A DNA stretch of 64,000 bases from Streptomyces bauhiniae (GTDB lineage: Bacteria; Actinomycetota; Actinomycetes; Streptomycetales; Streptomycetaceae): NCBI RefSeq assembly GCF_004784475.1, contig NZ_SRRT01000004.1, positions 496,001 through 560,000 of the forward strand, read 5' to 3'. This document shows, in pieces, positions 11,427 to 19,266 of this stretch. The position numbers and the translations under genes are program-made. The notes below the pieces were generated by a model. The model did not search any database. It was not told where the DNA came from and saw only the letters and a program-made list of their open reading frames with translations. The stretch's first letter is position 1. Every line of letters starts with the position of its first letter.

Positions 11427-12544
11427 GCGGTCCTCTCGACGGCGGGGACACCAAGGTGGAAGAGGGCGGGGAGCGCCTTCAGGACGTCGGCGGCGGGCAG
11501 CCCGAAGTCGATCAGGCACCCCACCTCGTCGGCGCCCGCCTCGGCCAGGTCGGCCAGGACGGACCGGGCCTTGGCCGGGCTGCCGAGGAGCGAGGGGCCG
11601 GTCAGGAAGTCCAGGTAGGCGTTCTCCAGCAGCACGAGTTCATCGCTGCTCCCCGTCTGGTTGCGGAAGGACCGCAGGTAGGAGTGCATGGCCGGGCGGA
11701 GGAAGTCCTCCAGGTCCGGCCGGTCGCTGACGTACGCGTGCGCCATGACGACGACGTCGCCCTCGCCGGGGTGTCCGGCGTCCTGCCATGCCTGCCGGTA
11801 GCGGGCGATGTTCTCGCGCAGGGCGGGCATCGTCTGCCCGAGGAGCGCGGTCGCCACCCCGTACCCGGCCTTGGCGGCGGTGACGAAGGTCTGGGGTGTG
11901 CCGGTGGCGGTGAGCCAGACCGGCAGCTCCGGCTGGACGGGCCGGGGCCGGGTCAGGACCTGGGTCGTGGTGCCCGCGGTGGAGGGGTACGGCAGGGTCT
12001 CGCCGCGCCAGAGCGCGCGGATGTCCTCGATGGTGCGGCCGGTGACCTCGCGCCGGTCCTGGTAGTCGGCGCGGGCCAGGGCGAAGTCGTCCGGGTGCCA
12101 GCCGCTGCCGAAGGAGAGGCCGACCCGGCCGCCGGAGAGGCCGTCGACGACCGCCCATTCCTCGGCGACGCGGGCCGCGTGGTGCAGCGGGGCGGCCACA
12201 CTGCCGGCGCGGATGCGGATGGTGCTGGTGCGGGCGGCGACCGCGGCGGCCAGCACCGACGGGTTGGGCGAGAAGCCGCCGAACTCGACGAAGTGGCGCT
12301 CCGGGAACCACACGGCGTGCTGGCCCGCGGCGTCGGCGGCGGCCGCCGCCTCCAGCACGAACGCGTAGTAGCTCGCGGCGTCGGCGTGGTCGGCGCTGGC
12401 GAAGAAGTACAGGCTGCGGCGCAGCTTCTCGGAGAGTTCCGCCGGGCCGCGCTGCTGTTCGGCGCGCCGGGCGCGCAGGCCCGCGCTGAGCTGGCGCCGT
12501 TGTTCCGGGGTCAGCGCGTCGAGGCGCGCGGAGAGATCACTCAT
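11423..12544 (-). CDS. MupA/Atu3671-type FMN-dependent luciferase-like monooxygenase
   Basis: A protein of 373 aa; its ATG at 12544 overlaps the last 8 bp of the PKS gene. The bacterial-luciferase TIM barrel is seen in SLYFFASADHADAASYYAF, WFPERHF, GSVAAPLHHAARVAEEWAVV, GRVGLSFGSGWHPDDF and ELPVWLTATG. These enzymes oxidise carrier-bound intermediates in mixed PKS/NRPS systems using reduced FMN. Residues 1-32 (LSARLDALTPEQRRQLSAGL) look like an NRPS/PKS inter-protein linker and match the start of the next gene product, so it may dock onto the assembly line. The flavin reductase at 1-274 is the likely FMNH2 source. The position directly after KS-AT-T suggests oxidation of the PKS intermediate. 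Confidence 0.9.
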   Translation of the reverse strand: MSDLSARLDALTPEQRRQLSAGLRARRAEQQRGPAELSEKLRRSLYFFASADHADAASYYAFVLEAAAAADAAGQHAVWFPERHFVEFGGFSPNPSVLAAAVAARTSTIRIRAGSVAAPLHHAARVAEEWAVVDGLSGGRVGLSFGSGWHPDDFALARADYQDRREVTGRTIEDIRALWRGETLPYPSTAGTTTQVLTRPRPVQPELPVWLTATGTPQTFVTAAKAGYGVATALLGQTMPALRENIARYRQAWQDAGHPGEGDVVVMAHAYVSDRPDLEDFLRPAMHSYLRSFRNQTGSSDELVLLENAYLDFLTGPSLLGSPAKARSVLADLAEAGADEVGCLIDFGLPAADVLKALPALFHLGVPAVERTA

Positions 12545-15500
12545 GGCTGTTCTGGCCCTCCTCGCTCTCGATCTCCTCCAGCAGCCGCAGCAGGGCGACG
12601 TCGTCGCGTTCGGCCGCGAGTTCCTCGGTGCGGGCGATGAACCCGGCAAGGGAGGAGTTCTCGTACAGGTCCTGCAGCCGGATCTCCACCAGAAGGGCGT
12701 CGTTGACGACGCTGACCAGGTGGGCGGCGTGCAGGGAGGTGCCGCCGAGGTCGAAGAAGTTGTCCTCGGGGCGCAGTTCGGCGATGCCGAAGGTGTCCTG
12801 CCACAAGGCCCGGACGGCGTCGGCCGTCGACACGTCCCCGGACTGCTCCTCGGCGGTGACCGCGACGGGAACGACCTCGTCGGCCGCGGCGGTCAGGTCC
12901 GATACGGGCACGCCGGCCGGGGCTTCCAGGGGCTGGGGCTCCGGGGCCGCCACCCAGTGCCGCTGGTCGGCGAAGGGGTAGGCGGGCAGCGCGACGACGT
13001 GGGCGGGGCGGGCCGGGCCGGTGGGCGTGTGGCCCGCCGTCCACAGCGCCGCCAGGGCGCCGTACCAGTCGGCGGCCTCGTCGGCGCCGGCGCGGTCCGC
13101 CGCGTCGACGACGAGGAGATCGCGCCGCGCGGCGCTCGCCGCCCGGCGCACCTCGGCGGTGGCCGCGTGCGAGCGGTGCAGGCCGAGGACGGTGTCCGGG
13201 GCGGCGTCGAGCAGGGTGGCGACCGCGTCCGTGAACCGGACCGGGTTGCTCAACTGGCTTCCCCAGTAAGCCGGATCGACCGCCTGCGCGTCGGTGAGCA
13301 GCTTTCCGGTGAGCCCGGAGATGATGGGCACGGTGGGTGCCGAGAGGGTCAGGGTGGCGACGAACGTCTCGAACTCCTTGGCTGCCCCGGCCATGGCGCG
13401 CGAGTGGCCGGCGCGGGTGACCGGCAGGCGCGTGGTCCGGAGACCGGCCTCGGCGCAGCGCTCCTCGAAGGCGGCCAGCGCCGCTTCGGGACCGCCGCAG
13501 ACGGTGTTGTCCGGCCCGTTGAGCACGCAGACGTCGACCTCCAGGCCGGCCGCGAGCCGTACGGCGGTCTCCTCACCGGCGCGCACGGCGGTCATCGTGC
13601 CGGGCTCGGCCGAGGCCATCAGCCTGCCGCGCCGTACGACGGCGGCCACCGCGTCGGCCACGGAGAAGACGCCCGCGTGGGTGGCCGCGGTCAGCTCGCC
13701 GACACTGTGTCCGAGCAGCAACGCCGGTGCGAGGCCGTGCCGTTCGGTGTGGCGCAGGCCCGCCAGGCCGAGGATCAGCAGCAGGGGCTGGACCACGGCG
13801 GTGTCGAGCAGGCGCGGGTCGTCGGCCGGCCAGTTCCGGGCGTCGGCGAGGTCGGGGCCGCCGGCCCGGCTCACCTCGGCGGCGAGTTCGGCCAGGTCGG
13901 CCGCGAACCGCTCGTCCACGGCGGCCAGTCCCGCTCCCGCACCGGCGAGGGGGACCCCCTGGCCGGGCAGCACGGCGGCGAGCCGGGGCGCGGTCAGGGC
14001 GCGACGGCCGCCGTTGCCGGTCAGGACGGTCAGCGCGGCCACGAGACGCTCGCGGGCCTGGGCGGGGTCGGCGGGCAGCGCGGTCGCCCAGCGCTCGGAC
14101 AGCGCCCGGCGGTGGTGCCAGAGCGTGCCGGTGAGTTCGCCCACCGGCACCTCGGCGCCGTCGCCCTCCAGCCAGGCCGCCAGGTCGCGGGCCTTGCGCC
14201 GCAGCGCCTCCGGGGTGGCCGCGGACAGCGCGGCGATGTGCGGCTCCCGCCGCGCCGACGGCGCGGACTCGGCCGGCTCGGTGGGGCGGGGCGCCGCGGT
14301 CAGCAGGACATGGCAGTTGGTGCCGCCGAGCCCGAACGAGCTGACGCCCGCGGTACGGGGCCGGCCGTCGGGCCAGGGCCGGGCGACGCGGGGCAGCTCG
14401 AAGGAGGCGGAGCCCAGCGCCACGTCGGGGCCGTCGCCGGGCTGGGACGGGACCGGCGGCACCACGCCCGCCTCGACGGCGAGGACCGCCTTGATCAGGC
14501 CGATGACACCGGCCGCCGAGTCGCAGTGCCCGATGTTCGGCTTCACCGCGCCCAGGGCGAGCCCGGCATCGGCGGGCCGGCGTCCGTACACCTCGGCCAG
14601 CGCGGCGAGTTCGACTTGGTCCCCCAGGGTCGTGCCGGTGCCGTGCGTCTCGACGTAGCCGACGTCGGCGGGCTCCAGCCCCGCGACGGCCAGGGCCTCG
14701 CGCAGGACGTCGGCCTGGCCCTGCGGGCTGGGCGCGGTGGGGCTCATACGGGCGGCACCGTCGTTGTTGACGGCACTGCCCAGCAGGTGGGCGCGGGCGT
14801 TCTCGCCGGTTCCGGGCAGGTCGGAGACCCGGCGCAGCACCACGATCCCGGCGCCGCTGGAGGGCACCGTGCCGGCCGAGCCCTCGGTGAAGGCGCGGCA
14901 CCGGCCGTCGGGCGAGGTGATGCCGCCCTCGGTGAAGACGTAGCCCTGCTCCTCGTCGAGGTGGACGGTGGCTCCGCCCGCGATCGCGATGTCGCACTCG
15001 TAGGTGAGCAGGCTGCGGATGGCCTGGTGGACGGCGACGAGGGAGGTGGAGCAGGCGGTCTGGACCGTGATGGCGGGGCCGGTCAGCCCGAGCCGGTAGG
15101 CGAGGCCGGTGGCGAGGAAGTCGCGGGAGTTGCCGAGGGCGAGCTGTTCGGTGCCGAGGACGCGTACCGTCTTCTCGTCCTTGAGCACGTGCTCGCGGTA
15201 GTACGTCTCGCTGCCACAGCCCACGAACACGCCGATGCGGCCCGTGGCCCGCTCGGGGTCGATGCCGGCGTCTTCCAGGGCCTGCCAGGCCACCTCGGTG
15301 AGGACGCGGTGCTGGGGGTCGGTCGCGGCCGCCTGGGCGGGCAGCATGCCGAACAGGTCGGCGTCGAACCGGTCGAACCGGTCGATCTGGCCCGCGTGCA
15401 GGCCCCCGTCGGGCGCGTCGGCCCGCAGGGAGACGACGCCGTCGGTGACGGACTGCCAGAAGCTTCCGGGGTCGGCGCTGCCGGGCACGCGCAGAGACAG

Positions 15501-15572
15501 GCCGACGACCGCGACGGCGTCCGTCTCCTCGGCGCCCGTACTGGGGTCGTGGTCCTGGCTGTACTCGCTCAC
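12537..15572 (-). CDS. Type I PKS module KS-AT-T
   Basis: A protein of 1011 aa. The GTG at 15572 follows GGAGGAAGC and overlaps the preceding stop. KS (about 18-425) is complete: Cys174 in TACSTS, His310 in HGTGT, His349 in NIGH. AT (about 530-830): Ser623 in GHSVGE and RRGRLM (carboxylate-binding Arg), so it is a dicarboxyl-CoA transferase. The specificity position reads RAGHS (720-724) rather than HAFHS (malonyl) or YASHS (methylmalonyl), so the extender is uncertain. A carrier domain near 950 has FFDLGGTS. There is no KR, DH or ER, so it would leave a beta-keto group unless partners act in trans. It follows the Thr module and so would extend a threonyl thioester by two carbons. Confidence 0.93.
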   Translation of the reverse strand: MSEYSQDHDPSTGAEETDAVAVVGLSLRVPGSADPGSFWQSVTDGVVSLRADAPDGGLHAGQIDRFDRFDADLFGMLPAQAAATDPQHRVLTEVAWQALEDAGIDPERATGRIGVFVGCGSETYYREHVLKDEKTVRVLGTEQLALGNSRDFLATGLAYRLGLTGPAITVQTACSTSLVAVHQAIRSLLTYECDIAIAGGATVHLDEEQGYVFTEGGITSPDGRCRAFTEGSAGTVPSSGAGIVVLRRVSDLPGTGENARAHLLGSAVNNDGAARMSPTAPSPQGQADVLREALAVAGLEPADVGYVETHGTGTTLGDQVELAALAEVYGRRPADAGLALGAVKPNIGHCDSAAGVIGLIKAVLAVEAGVVPPVPSQPGDGPDVALGSASFELPRVARPWPDGRPRTAGVSSFGLGGTNCHVLLTAAPRPTEPAESAPSARREPHIAALSAATPEALRRKARDLAAWLEGDGAEVPVGELTGTLWHHRRALSERWATALPADPAQARERLVAALTVLTGNGGRRALTAPRLAAVLPGQGVPLAGAGAGLAAVDERFAADLAELAAEVSRAGGPDLADARNWPADDPRLLDTAVVQPLLLILGLAGLRHTERHGLAPALLLGHSVGELTAATHAGVFSVADAVAAVVRRGRLMASAEPGTMTAVRAGEETAVRLAAGLEVDVCVLNGPDNTVCGGPEAALAAFEERCAEAGLRTTRLPVTRAGHSRAMAGAAKEFETFVATLTLSAPTVPIISGLTGKLLTDAQAVDPAYWGSQLSNPVRFTDAVATLLDAAPDTVLGLHRSHAATAEVRRAASAARRDLLVVDAADRAGADEAADWYGALAALWTAGHTPTGPARPAHVVALPAYPFADQRHWVAAPEPQPLEAPAGVPVSDLTAAADEVVPVAVTAEEQSGDVSTADAVRALWQDTFGIAELRPEDNFFDLGGTSLHAAHLVSVVNDALLVEIRLQDLYENSSLAGFIARTEELAAERDDVALLRLLEEIESEEGQNSHE

Positions 15573-18500
15573 GCTTCCTCCTGGGTGGTCCGCCCGCCGG
15601 CGGGCGGACCGATGATCGCCGCGAGGCGGCGCGGGGTCGGGTTGCGGAATATGTGCTTGAGCTGGGAGCCCGGGAATCCGGTCGTGCGCTGGAGGGTGTT
15701 GAGCCGGACGGCGAGCAGTGAATTGCCGCCCAGCTCGAAGAAGTTGTCGTCGACGCCCACCGGGACGCCGAGGAGTTCCTGCCACACCCGTGCGAGCCGG
15801 TCGGCGGCGGCCGCGGGCTCGCGCGGGGCGGCGCCGGCCTCCGGCGGAGCGGGGTCGTGGCCGCGCGCCGGTTCGGGCAGCCGGGCCGCGTCGAGCTTGC
15901 CGTTGACGGTCAGCGGCAGCGACGGCACCGGGGTGAGGGTGGCGGGCAGCATGTGCGAGGGCAGCCGGGCGGCGAGCCACTGGCGCAGCTCGGCGAGGTC
16001 CGGCGCGGTGTCGGCGCCGACGAGGTAGGCGTCGATGCGCGCGGTGGCCGCGTCATGGGCGTCCCGGACGACCGCAGCGGCTCCGGTGACGGCGGGGTGC
16101 GCGAGAAGGGCGCCGCTGATCTCGCCCAGCTCGATGCGGTGGCCGCGGATCTTGACCTGGTCGTCGAGCCGCCCCAGGTGCTCCAGTTGGCCGTCGGGGA
16201 GGAGGCGGCCCCGGTCGCCGGACCGGTAGAGGACCTCCTCGGGGAGTCCGGCGGAGCTGCCGGGGACGAAGCGTCCGGCGGTCAGCTCGGGCCGGTTGAG
16301 GTACCCGGCGCTGACGCCGCTGCCGGCGACGTAGATCTCGCCGGGCACGCCGGGAGCCACCGGGCGGCCCTCCTCGTCCAGCACGTACAGCCGCCACCCC
16401 GGCAGGGCGGGGCCCACCGAGCGCGTCCCGGCGAGGGCGTCCGCCCGGGTCAGGTCGCGCCAGGTGCAGTGCACGGTGGTCTCGGTGATGCCGTACATGT
16501 TGACCACCCGGCACTCCCGCTCCGGGTAGCGGTCCATCCAGGGCAGCAGCATCCGGGGGTCGAGCGGCTCACCGCCGAAGATCAGCAGCCGGACGGATAG
16601 GGGGTCCGGCGAGGCCGCGTCGGCGGCCAGGAGCTGGGCGAAGGCGGACGGGGTCTGGTTGAGCACGGTGACGCGCTCGGCGGCGAGCAGGGCGTGGAAG
16701 CCCTCCGGGTCGCGGGCGACCCCGTGCGGTACGACGACCAGGCGGCCGCCGGTCAGCAGGCAGCCCCAGATCTCCCAGACGGAGAAGTCGAAGGCGAAGG
16801 AGTGGAAGAGGGACCAGACGTCGTCCGCGCCGAACCCGAACCCTTCCGGACCGGCCGTCGCGGCCAGCAGGGCGGCGACATTGCGGTGCCGGACCAGGAC
16901 GCCCTTGGGGGTGCCGGTCGAACCGGAGGTGTGGATGACGTAGGCCACCCGCTCCGGGTCGGGGTCCGGCAGCGGGGTGTCGGCCCGTCCGGGTGTGGCG
17001 TCGGCGGGGATCAGCGTCAGGTGCGACGGCAGCAGTTCCGGGTCGCAGTCGGTCACGGCCGTGGTGAGGCCGGTGTCCTCGGCGACGAAGGCGAGCCGCT
17101 CACGCGGGTAGTCCGGGTTGAGGGGCACGTAGGCGGCGCCGGCCTTGAGCACCGCGAGCAGGGCGACGACCAGGTCGGTGCCGCGGTGCAGGCAGACGCC
17201 GACCCGGTCTCCCGCGCGCACCCCGGCCTCGGCCAGCGACCGGGCGAGCGCGGTGGCGCGCTGGTCCAGCTCGGCGTAGGTCAGGCTCCGGTGCTCGCCG
17301 CTGACGGCGACGTGAGCGGGCAGACGGGCGGCCTGCTCGGCGAAGAGCGCGGCGAGGTCGGCACCGGCCGTCAACGGCTCGGCGTGGGCGGCCGGTTCGG
17401 CCGCGGGGACGGTGGAGAGGCGCGCGAGGGAGGTGCTCGGGTTCTCGACCATGGCTGCGAGAGTGGTCTCCAGTTGGCGGCAGAAGCGGGTGGCCGCGGC
17501 GTCGTCCACCTCGGCCGCCCGGTGCCGCAGCAGGCCGCGCCGCTCACCGCCGAGGTCCTGCCGGATGTAGAGGGCGAGGGGGAACTGGGCGGGGCCGAAG
17601 CCGGGGTCCGGCAGCGAGGCCGCCGTCAGCTCGGGGGTGACGATGCCGGGCACCGTGCGGCAGGGGACGACGACCAGGGAGAGTCCGGCGCGGTCCGCGG
17701 CCGGCAGCACCGTCGACAGCGGCAGGTCGGCGTCCCGGTAGGCGGTCATGGCCCGACGGTGGGCGCCGCGCAGATAGTCGGCCACGGTCTGGTCGCCGCC
17801 GGTCTCCAGCGCGACCGGCACCGTGGCGCTGAAGTAGCCGACGGCACTCGCGTGGCGCGGTGTGCGGCGGGAGACGGTGGTGCCAAGCACGGGGCGCGCG
17901 GTGGCGCCGTTGCGGCCGAGGACCAGGCCGGCGACGGCAAGGATCAAGGAGTGTTGGGTGATGCCCAGTTCGGCGGCAAGTTTGCCCGCGCCGTCCCACA
18001 CCGCGTCCCGGATCAGCAGGGGCACCGCGCCGGAGGGGCCGGCTTCGGAGGAGCTGCGGCCCCATTCCAGGGCCGCGGACACACCGGGCGCGAGCCGGCG
18101 GGCCAGCTCGGCGGCCCGCTCCCGCCGCTCGGGCGGCAGTTCGTGCCTGCCGAGGGACCACTGCGCGAAGGATTCGGCCGGCGGCTCGGGTACGTCGCCG
18201 AGAAACCACTGGGCGAGCACCGCCATGGAGGTCTCGTCCACGATCAAGTGGTGGGCCGTCAGGCAGAGATGCGCCGTACGGGAGTCGTGGCGGACGAGGA
18301 CGACGCGCAGCAGGGGGCCGTCGTCGAGGTCGAACGGGCGCAGCGCCTCCCGGCGCAGGCGGGCGTGGGCGAGCGGTCCGTCCGGGTCGACGGGTGCCTC
18401 GGTCACGAAGAGCTTCGGGGGGCGGCGGGCCGGAGCGAACACCAGCTTCCCCCGCTCCTCCGTCACCCGCGAGCCCAGTAACGGGTGGGCGGCGAGCAGT

Positions 18501-18664
18501 GCGGCGAACCTGGCGTGGAGAGCGTCCTCGTCGAGAGTGCCGTCGACCCGCAGGAACAGCGCGGAGTTGTAGGTGGCGGGGTCCTCGGCGCTGCGGTCGG
18601 CCGCGTAGAGGTCGCACTGTCCCGGAGTGAGGGGCAGCACCGCCGGCCCTCTACTCACGGTCAC
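15569..18664 (-). CDS. NRPS module C-A-T, predicted threonine-activating
   Basis: A protein of 1031 aa. The GTG at 18664 (a second GTG lies two codons on) overlaps the carrier-protein gene. The C domain motif is HHLIVDE (138-144); Glu replaces the usual final Gly. The A domain (about 415-900) has TSGSTGTPKG, YGITETT and YRSGD. The ten specificity residues read D-F-W-N-I-G-M-V-H-K, which is the textbook threonine code. A carrier domain follows (FFELGGNS). Codon 62 is TTA (18479-18481), a rare leucine codon that in Streptomyces needs the bldA tRNA. Because downstream genes are translationally coupled, this codon could gate the whole operon. Confidence 0.94.
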   Translation of the reverse strand: MTVSRGPAVLPLTPGQCDLYAADRSAEDPATYNSALFLRVDGTLDEDALHARFAALLAAHPLLGSRVTEERGKLVFAPARRPPKLFVTEAPVDPDGPLAHARLRREALRPFDLDDGPLLRVVLVRHDSRTAHLCLTAHHLIVDETSMAVLAQWFLGDVPEPPAESFAQWSLGRHELPPERRERAAELARRLAPGVSAALEWGRSSSEAGPSGAVPLLIRDAVWDGAGKLAAELGITQHSLILAVAGLVLGRNGATARPVLGTTVSRRTPRHASAVGYFSATVPVALETGGDQTVADYLRGAHRRAMTAYRDADLPLSTVLPAADRAGLSLVVVPCRTVPGIVTPELTAASLPDPGFGPAQFPLALYIRQDLGGERRGLLRHRAAEVDDAAATRFCRQLETTLAAMVENPSTSLARLSTVPAAEPAAHAEPLTAGADLAALFAEQAARLPAHVAVSGEHRSLTYAELDQRATALARSLAEAGVRAGDRVGVCLHRGTDLVVALLAVLKAGAAYVPLNPDYPRERLAFVAEDTGLTTAVTDCDPELLPSHLTLIPADATPGRADTPLPDPDPERVAYVIHTSGSTGTPKGVLVRHRNVAALLAATAGPEGFGFGADDVWSLFHSFAFDFSVWEIWGCLLTGGRLVVVPHGVARDPEGFHALLAAERVTVLNQTPSAFAQLLAADAASPDPLSVRLLIFGGEPLDPRMLLPWMDRYPERECRVVNMYGITETTVHCTWRDLTRADALAGTRSVGPALPGWRLYVLDEEGRPVAPGVPGEIYVAGSGVSAGYLNRPELTAGRFVPGSSAGLPEEVLYRSGDRGRLLPDGQLEHLGRLDDQVKIRGHRIELGEISGALLAHPAVTGAAAVVRDAHDAATARIDAYLVGADTAPDLAELRQWLAARLPSHMLPATLTPVPSLPLTVNGKLDAARLPEPARGHDPAPPEAGAAPREPAAAADRLARVWQELLGVPVGVDDNFFELGGNSLLAVRLNTLQRTTGFPGSQLKHIFRNPTPRRLAAIIGPPAGGRTTQEEA

Positions 18665-18887
18665 CGGCGAGGACGGAAGCCGCGAGCGTGGCCGCGTCCG
18701 GGGCTTCCAGGATTTCCAGGTAGTCGAGCTCGCGGCCGGTGAGTCTGAATACCCGGTCGGCGAACAACACCGCCTTCAACGAGTCCCCGCCATTGGCAAT
18801 AAACCCGGTGTTCACATCGGCTTCATCGCCGAGCATTTCTTTCCAGAGTGCGGCGAGCTCTTCCGTGAATACCACTTCTCGTGACAC
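18651..18887 (-). CDS. Free-standing acyl/peptidyl carrier protein
   Basis: A protein of 78 aa. The GTG at 18887 follows AGGTGG and is the first gene of the leftward operon. It is one carrier domain with the phosphopantetheine site GFIANGGDSLKAV. It overlaps the next gene by 14 bp. It may hold the starter unit or a side building block that a free-standing A or C domain attaches. Nothing in the sequence tells which A domain loads it. Confidence 0.88.
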   Translation of the reverse strand: MSREVVFTEELAALWKEMLGDEADVNTGFIANGGDSLKAVLFADRVFRLTGRELDYLEILEAPDAATLAASVLAGDRE

Positions 18888-18951
18888 AGAACACCACCTA
18901 CCAATGACTTCGACGGTGACTGCAGCCCGACGGGCCGCGAGAACGGGAAAG

Positions 18952-18981
18952 ATCATCGCCATATCGGAAGGGAACTGTCAA
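18952..18981 (-). promoter_or_regulatory. Candidate promoter of the leftward operon
   Basis: On the minus strand, TTGACA (18981-18976) lies 18 bp before GATGAT (18957-18952). Transcription would begin near 18945 and give a leader of about 58 nt before the carrier-protein GTG. The -35 is perfect; the -10 is weak. Confidence 0.4.
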
Positions 18982-19199
18982 CCAACGATTTCGGGAGACG
19001 GGGCGATGAGAACCAGCCACCGGCCGAATTTACACAGGTGTTTTCGACGACCCGGCAGGGTAACGAGTCCAAAAGGGACGAAACTCGAACATTCCCACCG
19101 AGTCCACCCGTATCTTTTGGCATTCCCGTAAAGCCGATCCGCGAAGTACGCCGATGAGGTATGCGCCTTTCCATTCACCTGATAACCCCCTGATGGATC

Positions 19200-19229
19200 T
19201 TGACGACTTCGCGCGGGCCCACTTACGAT
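19200..19229 (+). promoter_or_regulatory. Candidate promoter of the rightward C-A-T gene
   Basis: TTGACG (19200-19205), an 18-bp spacer and TACGAT (19224-19229) form a good housekeeping-type Streptomyces promoter. It lies about 38 bp upstream of the ATG at 19267, which is preceded by AAGGA. Confidence 0.55.
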
Positions 19230-19266
19230 CCGGAAATTCTCGCAGTCGACCGAATAAGGACGCCGA

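Larger units (their letters stand above)
18888..19266. other. Divergent intergenic region of the biosynthetic cluster
   Basis: This 379-bp non-coding stretch, poorer in G+C than its flanks, separates the two main transcription units. It holds one promoter-like element per direction (listed separately). No regulator gene and no recognised SARP or LuxR-type operator were found. Confidence 0.7.
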
